DNA of 64,000 bases. Source: Kolteria novifilia (GTDB lineage: Bacteria > Planctomycetota > Planctomycetia > Kolteriales > Kolteriaceae). Shown here piece by piece: positions 61,049 to 64,000 of the stretch (position 1 is the stretch's first letter; every line of letters begins with the position of its first letter). The position numbers and the translations under genes are program-made. Below the pieces are notes generated by a model. The model was given only the letters and a program-made list of their open reading frames with translations, was not told the origin of the DNA and ran no database searches. The stretch lies in NCBI GenBank assembly GCA_007748055.1, contig CP036279.1, positions 2,604,001-2,668,000 of the forward strand. Reading direction: 5' to 3'.

Positions 61049-62591
61049 GTGCGCGTTCACGGGGTTTGATCGGCGGGCGTGTTGGTTTGGTTGGGTAGGA
61101 TGTTAGTGCTCGCGTGATGGTACCAGCGAAGGCGGTTCGAGTTGATGCAGTTTGGCCTGCAGGCATTCCGTGAGATATTCCAGGACGTCGCGGCCTTGTT
61201 GTCGGCAAGTGGCGACGACCGAGAGGACGCGCTCGACAAATCGACTTCCCGCCTCGCTGTCGGTTCCCCCGCTCATTTTACGGTAACGCACCGCGACATT
61301 GATCGCTCGCTCGCCGGTGTTGTTGGTCGGTTCGATCCCTTCGAGGCGTGCGAACGTCCAAAGATGCGCTTCTTCTTTGAGCAATCGTTTACAGATCCGC
61401 GCGGTCTTCGCGCAGCCGCATTGCATTCCCGCTTCGAGAGCGTCGGTTAGTTCGCCACGGAGGATGCTGACATAGGTGCGAAAGCTGCTGCGGGCCAGAT
61501 CGCCGTCACGAACCCGATGCCACCAGATAAAGAGGGCATCGGACATCGATAGCAAACGCTCGCCAATGGGCTGACCGGCTCCGCCGCGATCGACCATGGC
61601 TTGAAAGTCGCGCCGCAGATGCGACCAGCAAAGTTGGCGATGCTTGATCCAGTTGTAGGCGCCGTGACGATCCGAAGTGGCTACTTGATCATACGCTTCG
61701 CCGAGCAGCGACTTGGCCACTTGGCCAGTTCGACGGTCAGCGATGTGAAAGAAGGTGGCCAAGGGAGCGACCACCACCCACAACCAACTCTTGCTCTTAT
61801 GCTCACGCCAGGAGGTTTCGTCGATGTTGACCGGCTGGGTTCGCACGTACTCGCCAAGATGGGCGATCGGCTGCTCCAACGCCTCGGCCACCCGGCGTTC
61901 CAACTTGCAGATCATGCCCAGCGAGATGGTCAGGCCGAAGAGTTGGTCGGCCAATTGTTGGACGGTCCGCTTCCCCAACCGGCAGCCGCCCGAGAGCAAG
62001 GCCAAGATCGCGGTCAACCGGGGACCGAAGCTGCCCGTGGGTACCCCCTTGGGCAAGCCGCCGCGCGTCCGAGCCCCGCACCGGTCACAGACGCACTCAT
62101 GAAGTCGATACTCGGTGACCACCGGCTCGATGGGAGGGATTTCCGCGACCTGATGCCGGACGGGCGTCGCGTCGTCCCCATGCAGTGGCGCCCCACAATC
62201 ACCGCACGACCGCGGTTTGCAATCGACCACCGCGGCCACCTTTTCCGGAGGCGTCAACGGCCGAGAGTGCTTCGGATGACCTTGCTGACCGCCTCGCTTA
62301 CGACCCGTTGGCGCGGAGGGTGGCTTGCGCTTCGCCTTCCCCTTGGACTGGCCACGAGGACCATCGCTCGAAGGAGGACGAGAAGAGTTCGTCGAATCCT
62401 GACCCGCCTTCGCCCGAAGATCCTCTACCTCTTCTTCAAGCTTACTCAGGCGAATCAGGATCTCCTCGATGGCGACCACTCGCTCTTCGAGTGGCGCCGT
62501 CGCAATCCTCCATGCTTGCTCCCGATGACCTTCCATGAACGAAGACTGAACAATCCACCGTTTTCGTCAAGGTCAACCCGTGAACGCGCAC
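61049..62591. mobile_element. IS66-family element (ISBst12-like, single ORF) with exact 8-bp target duplication
   Basis: Ends are perfect 15-bp inverted repeats: GTGCGCGTTCACGGG at 61049 and CCCGTGAACGCGCAC ending at 62591. The 8 bases CGGAGAAG stand immediately outside both ends (61041-61048 and 62592-62599), the target-duplication size of IS66. Length 1543 bp with only the large transposase, no tnpA/tnpB. The intact ends and duplication mark a recent insertion, into the ISL3 element. Confidence 0.95.
61103..62536 (-). CDS. IS66-family transposase
   Basis: 477 residues. N-terminal coiled coil (EEILIRLSKLEEEVEDLRAK) and the family block AGQDSTNSSRPPSSDGPRGQ. Then comes a zinc finger CGDCGAPL..CVCDRCGART and the DDE core: VNIDETSWREHKSKSWLWVV, ATSDRHGAYNWIKHRQLCWS and PTNNTGERAINVAVRYRKMS. 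Full length for the type and no frame breaks, so probably active. Confidence 0.95.
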   Translation of the reverse strand: MEGHREQAWRIATAPLEERVVAIEEILIRLSKLEEEVEDLRAKAGQDSTNSSRPPSSDGPRGQSKGKAKRKPPSAPTGRKRGGQQGHPKHSRPLTPPEKVAAVVDCKPRSCGDCGAPLHGDDATPVRHQVAEIPPIEPVVTEYRLHECVCDRCGARTRGGLPKGVPTGSFGPRLTAILALLSGGCRLGKRTVQQLADQLFGLTISLGMICKLERRVAEALEQPIAHLGEYVRTQPVNIDETSWREHKSKSWLWVVVAPLATFFHIADRRTGQVAKSLLGEAYDQVATSDRHGAYNWIKHRQLCWSHLRRDFQAMVDRGGAGQPIGERLLSMSDALFIWWHRVRDGDLARSSFRTYVSILRGELTDALEAGMQCGCAKTARICKRLLKEEAHLWTFARLEGIEPTNNTGERAINVAVRYRKMSGGTDSEAGSRFVERVLSVVATCRQQGRDVLEYLTECLQAKLHQLEPPSLVPSREH

Positions 62592-62749
62592 CGGAGAAGA
62601 CACTCACCACCCACAGATTTGGCAATAGAGCCATTCATTTATGATCTGTGCAGGCACTCCAGATGCCTTGATGGCCGTCGATCATGCGGTGAATCAGCTT
62701 TATGGTAGTATTACCAGGTGCACTAACGAAGGCGGAAGCTATCCGCAAG

Positions 62750-63343
62750 ATGATGATTGGCCACTTAGGTAGCGAGCAAAGCAGTGCCTGCTCTCTTCTT
62801 GTCATGCTCATTGGAGGCAGTGTGTGGATAAAGATGCGCTTCTCGCAGTACTATCTTTGTGCTTGGGCGATTGTCTGGGGCATGATTTTGCGAGCGCTAG
62901 TACGCACGCCCTGGCACACGGAATCAATGGTACTGTTTTTGCCAACAGTTACTTTTCCCTTTGCTTGTCTTGCCATGAGGATGCATAGGGCGTTTTTGTT
63001 AGCTCCATCAACGGTAACCTTGCTGTTCTTGGCATGTCTCTTGGGTGGGGACTTTGCGAGGTGGACCTTTGCCGGTTCTGTGGCCGTTGTGATGATTGTC
63101 GGCATGTCGGTATCACTGGCGGGCACACCGGACTGTTGGCAGCGAACGGCTATCTTTTGCGGCGTCATTGGAGTTCTTTTTTCCGTTATGTCGCCACCTG
63201 TGTATTCTGGTGCGAGCAACGCAGATTGGAAAACGGAGGTCGCTTGGATCCTTCTCGGAGATACCGGAGGCCTGCTCTTCTACGGGTCACTAGGAGTTCT
63301 TGCTGTCTGTGTTCCCGTCGAGTTGTACTGCAACCAGAAGTAG
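62750..63343 (+). CDS. Multi-pass membrane protein of lower GC, unknown
   Basis: 197 residues from ATG 62750 (GCGGAAG about 12 bases before); ATG 62702 in the same frame is possible. Five to six hydrophobic segments: SSACSLLVMLIGGSVW, YLCAWAIVWGMILRALV, VLFLPTVTFPFACLAM, LLAPSTVTLLFLACLLGG, GSVAVVMIVGMSVSLAG, IFCGVIGVLFSVMS. No family recognised. Base composition is clearly less GC-rich than the rest of the window, with more varied codon use, suggesting transfer. A short overlapping frame just upstream (62641-62772, ending QDDDWPLR) could be the tail of another lost gene. Confidence 0.55.
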   Translation: MMIGHLGSEQSSACSLLVMLIGGSVWIKMRFSQYYLCAWAIVWGMILRALVRTPWHTESMVLFLPTVTFPFACLAMRMHRAFLLAPSTVTLLFLACLLGGDFARWTFAGSVAVVMIVGMSVSLAGTPDCWQRTAIFCGVIGVLFSVMSPPVYSGASNADWKTEVAWILLGDTGGLLFYGSLGVLAVCVPVELYCNQK

Positions 63344-63360
63344 GTGTCCCCGTTTTGAGT

Positions 63361-63616
63361 TGTCCCGGTTCAAATTCTGGTCGCATTCGTTGCCGAATTA
63401 GGGCTTCAAGGATTTTGTGTCTGTGGAGGCGGTGTTGCCGAATTGTCGGGAGTTTTGGAGGAGGATGGGTGCGATGAGATTGGCTGGCTGTCCCGGTTCA
63501 AATTCTGGTCGCATTCGTTGCCGAATTAGGGCTGTAGGGATTTTGGGATGTTGGAGGTGGTGTTGCCGAATTGTCGGGAATTCTGGAGGAGGATGGGCGC
63601 GAAGGGATTGGCTTGT
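63361..63616. repeat. 128-bp tandem duplication
   Basis: Copies start at 63361 and 63489 with TGTCCCGGTTCAAATTCTGG. The first 46 bases are identical and the rest diverged but alignable, each also containing GTTGCCGAATTGTCGGGA and GGAGGAGGATGGG. No gene seen in 63344-63674. Confidence 0.88.
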
Positions 63617-63674
63617 TCGTTGCTTGCGCATGGCCGGTCCCTTGGACGACAGTTGAGGCCGGTGAGCTGCCGTC

Positions 63675-64000
63675 CTACTTCGACGGGAATGGCGGGGTAC
63701 GATTTTTGTTTTGGGACTTTTGGAGCTGATAGCGGCGGAGCCATTGGTCGAGGAGGGTGACGGCGGCGCGGAAGTCGTAGCCGAGTTCGAGCAGGAAGTC
63801 GATATTGTTGAGGTTTCGCTAGCAGCAGAAGCAGTGGGCGAGGTGGTTGCGCGGGTTGACGGTGGCGCGGAACTCGCCGCAGTGGGGGACTAGTCCGCCG
63901 TGTCGCTTACGTGCATCATCGCGGGGGCCTGGCCACGTTCGAATCGGCTCCACATCTGGCGAAAGGCCGCTTCAAGATAATGGACCATTTGCGGCGTGTC
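63675..64000 (-). pseudogene. Broken zinc-ribbon protein gene at the window edge
   Basis: Minus strand entering from the right edge: frame 1 gives MVHYLEAAFRQMWSRFERGQ ending VSDTAD. One base out of frame it resumes as VPHCGEFRATVNPRNHLAHC then FCC, stops at TAG (63819-63821), and continues in frame as RNLNNIDFLLELGYDFRAAV then TLLDQWLRRYQ, ending at 63675. The CxxC..CxxC spacing recalls CHC2/primase-type zinc ribbons, and I recall similar planctomycete proteins, but the family is not certain. A frameshift and an in-frame stop make it a pseudogene. Confidence 0.6.

Larger units (their letters stand above)
59508..62632. mobile_element. ISL3-family element, interrupted by an IS66-family element
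   Basis: Left end inward GCCTCGTCTTCAGAATTTGT and right end inward GGCTCTATTGCCAAATCTGT align at 17 of 26 positions, both continuing with TGTGGGT. GGCTCT is a typical ISL3-family start. The transposase is at 59517-60761. Without the IS66 insert the element would be about 1.57 kb, normal for ISL3. The 8 bases flanking each side (TATTGTTT and ATTCATTT) are not identical, so no target duplication is proven. Confidence 0.68.

Noticed and set aside
59500-62640. 8-bp target duplication for the ISL3 element
   Set aside because: TATTGTTT on the left and ATTCATTT on the right match at only half of the positions; not strong enough to claim.
1-64000. tRNA or rRNA genes
   Set aside because: Scanned for GTTCGAATC-type T-arm sequences and conserved rRNA blocks; isolated matches had no cloverleaf around them.

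Overview
The window reads as the chromosome of a member of the Planctomycetota, most likely class Planctomycetia. It is GC-rich, with many spaced genes on both strands. The diagnostic content is two sulfatases, a PSCyt1/PSD1 cytochrome-type protein followed by a DUF1501 protein, a DUF1080 protein, a short ECF-type sigma factor with a FecR-domain partner, a large beta-helix protein with an LEERAVPAT-type N-terminal motif, a formyltransferase/hydrolase complex subunit A gene, and a Minf_1886-family protein. No rRNA, tRNA or CRISPR array was seen. Functions are assigned by reading motifs by eye; no database search was run.

Layout. 0-3 kb: end of a chemotaxis operon (receptor, cheB, cheR). 3-13 kb: aldo/keto reductase, glmU, a PIG-L deacetylase, a J-domain membrane protein, SH3-type and lipoprotein genes and small membrane proteins. 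13-19 kb: rimI, an NqrM-like small protein, fhcA, a PHP-type phosphatase and a voltage-gated K+ channel. 19-23 kb: a GNAT gene, then a tight methyltransferase / FAD oxidoreductase / type III polyketide synthase operon. 23-26 kb: protoglobin facing an Rrf2 regulator across two palindromes, and a macro-domain protein. 26-33 kb: 6-phosphogluconolactonase, a large GH63-like glucosidase and a Ser/Thr kinase fused to an HD-GYP-like domain. 33-41 kb: beta-helix protein, a glycosyltransferase resembling plant hydroxyproline O-arabinosyltransferases, an HD-GYP response regulator, and an overlapping pair of a pteridine-reductase-like SDR and a QueC-like enzyme. 41-54 kb: the typical planctomycete sulfatase / DUF1080 / sigma / FecR / PSCyt1 / DUF1501 set, a TPR protein and a second sulfatase. 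54-58 kb: a decayed gene, ppk2, a lipoprotein beta-carbonic anhydrase and a methyltransferase.

58.3-64 kb is an insertion-sequence graveyard. It holds an IS256-family remnant, the N-terminal stub of a SIR2-like gene, and an ISL3-family element that ends the stub. That ISL3 element is itself split by an IS66-family element with an exact 8-bp target duplication. A lower-GC membrane gene, a 128-bp duplication and a broken zinc-ribbon gene follow at the right edge.

Two short families of terminal-inverted-repeat elements are scattered between genes. Family 1 is 165 bp with TAGCAGTCCG ends. Family 2 is about 150-175 bp with GTGTCCTGAT ends. They look like MITEs (non-autonomous mobile elements). 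In two places the element end supplies the stop codon of the neighbouring gene, at glmU and at a small membrane-protein gene. Small palindromes of two recurring types (GCCCACG..CGTGGGC and CACTGGCTG..CAGCCAGTG) also recur between genes.
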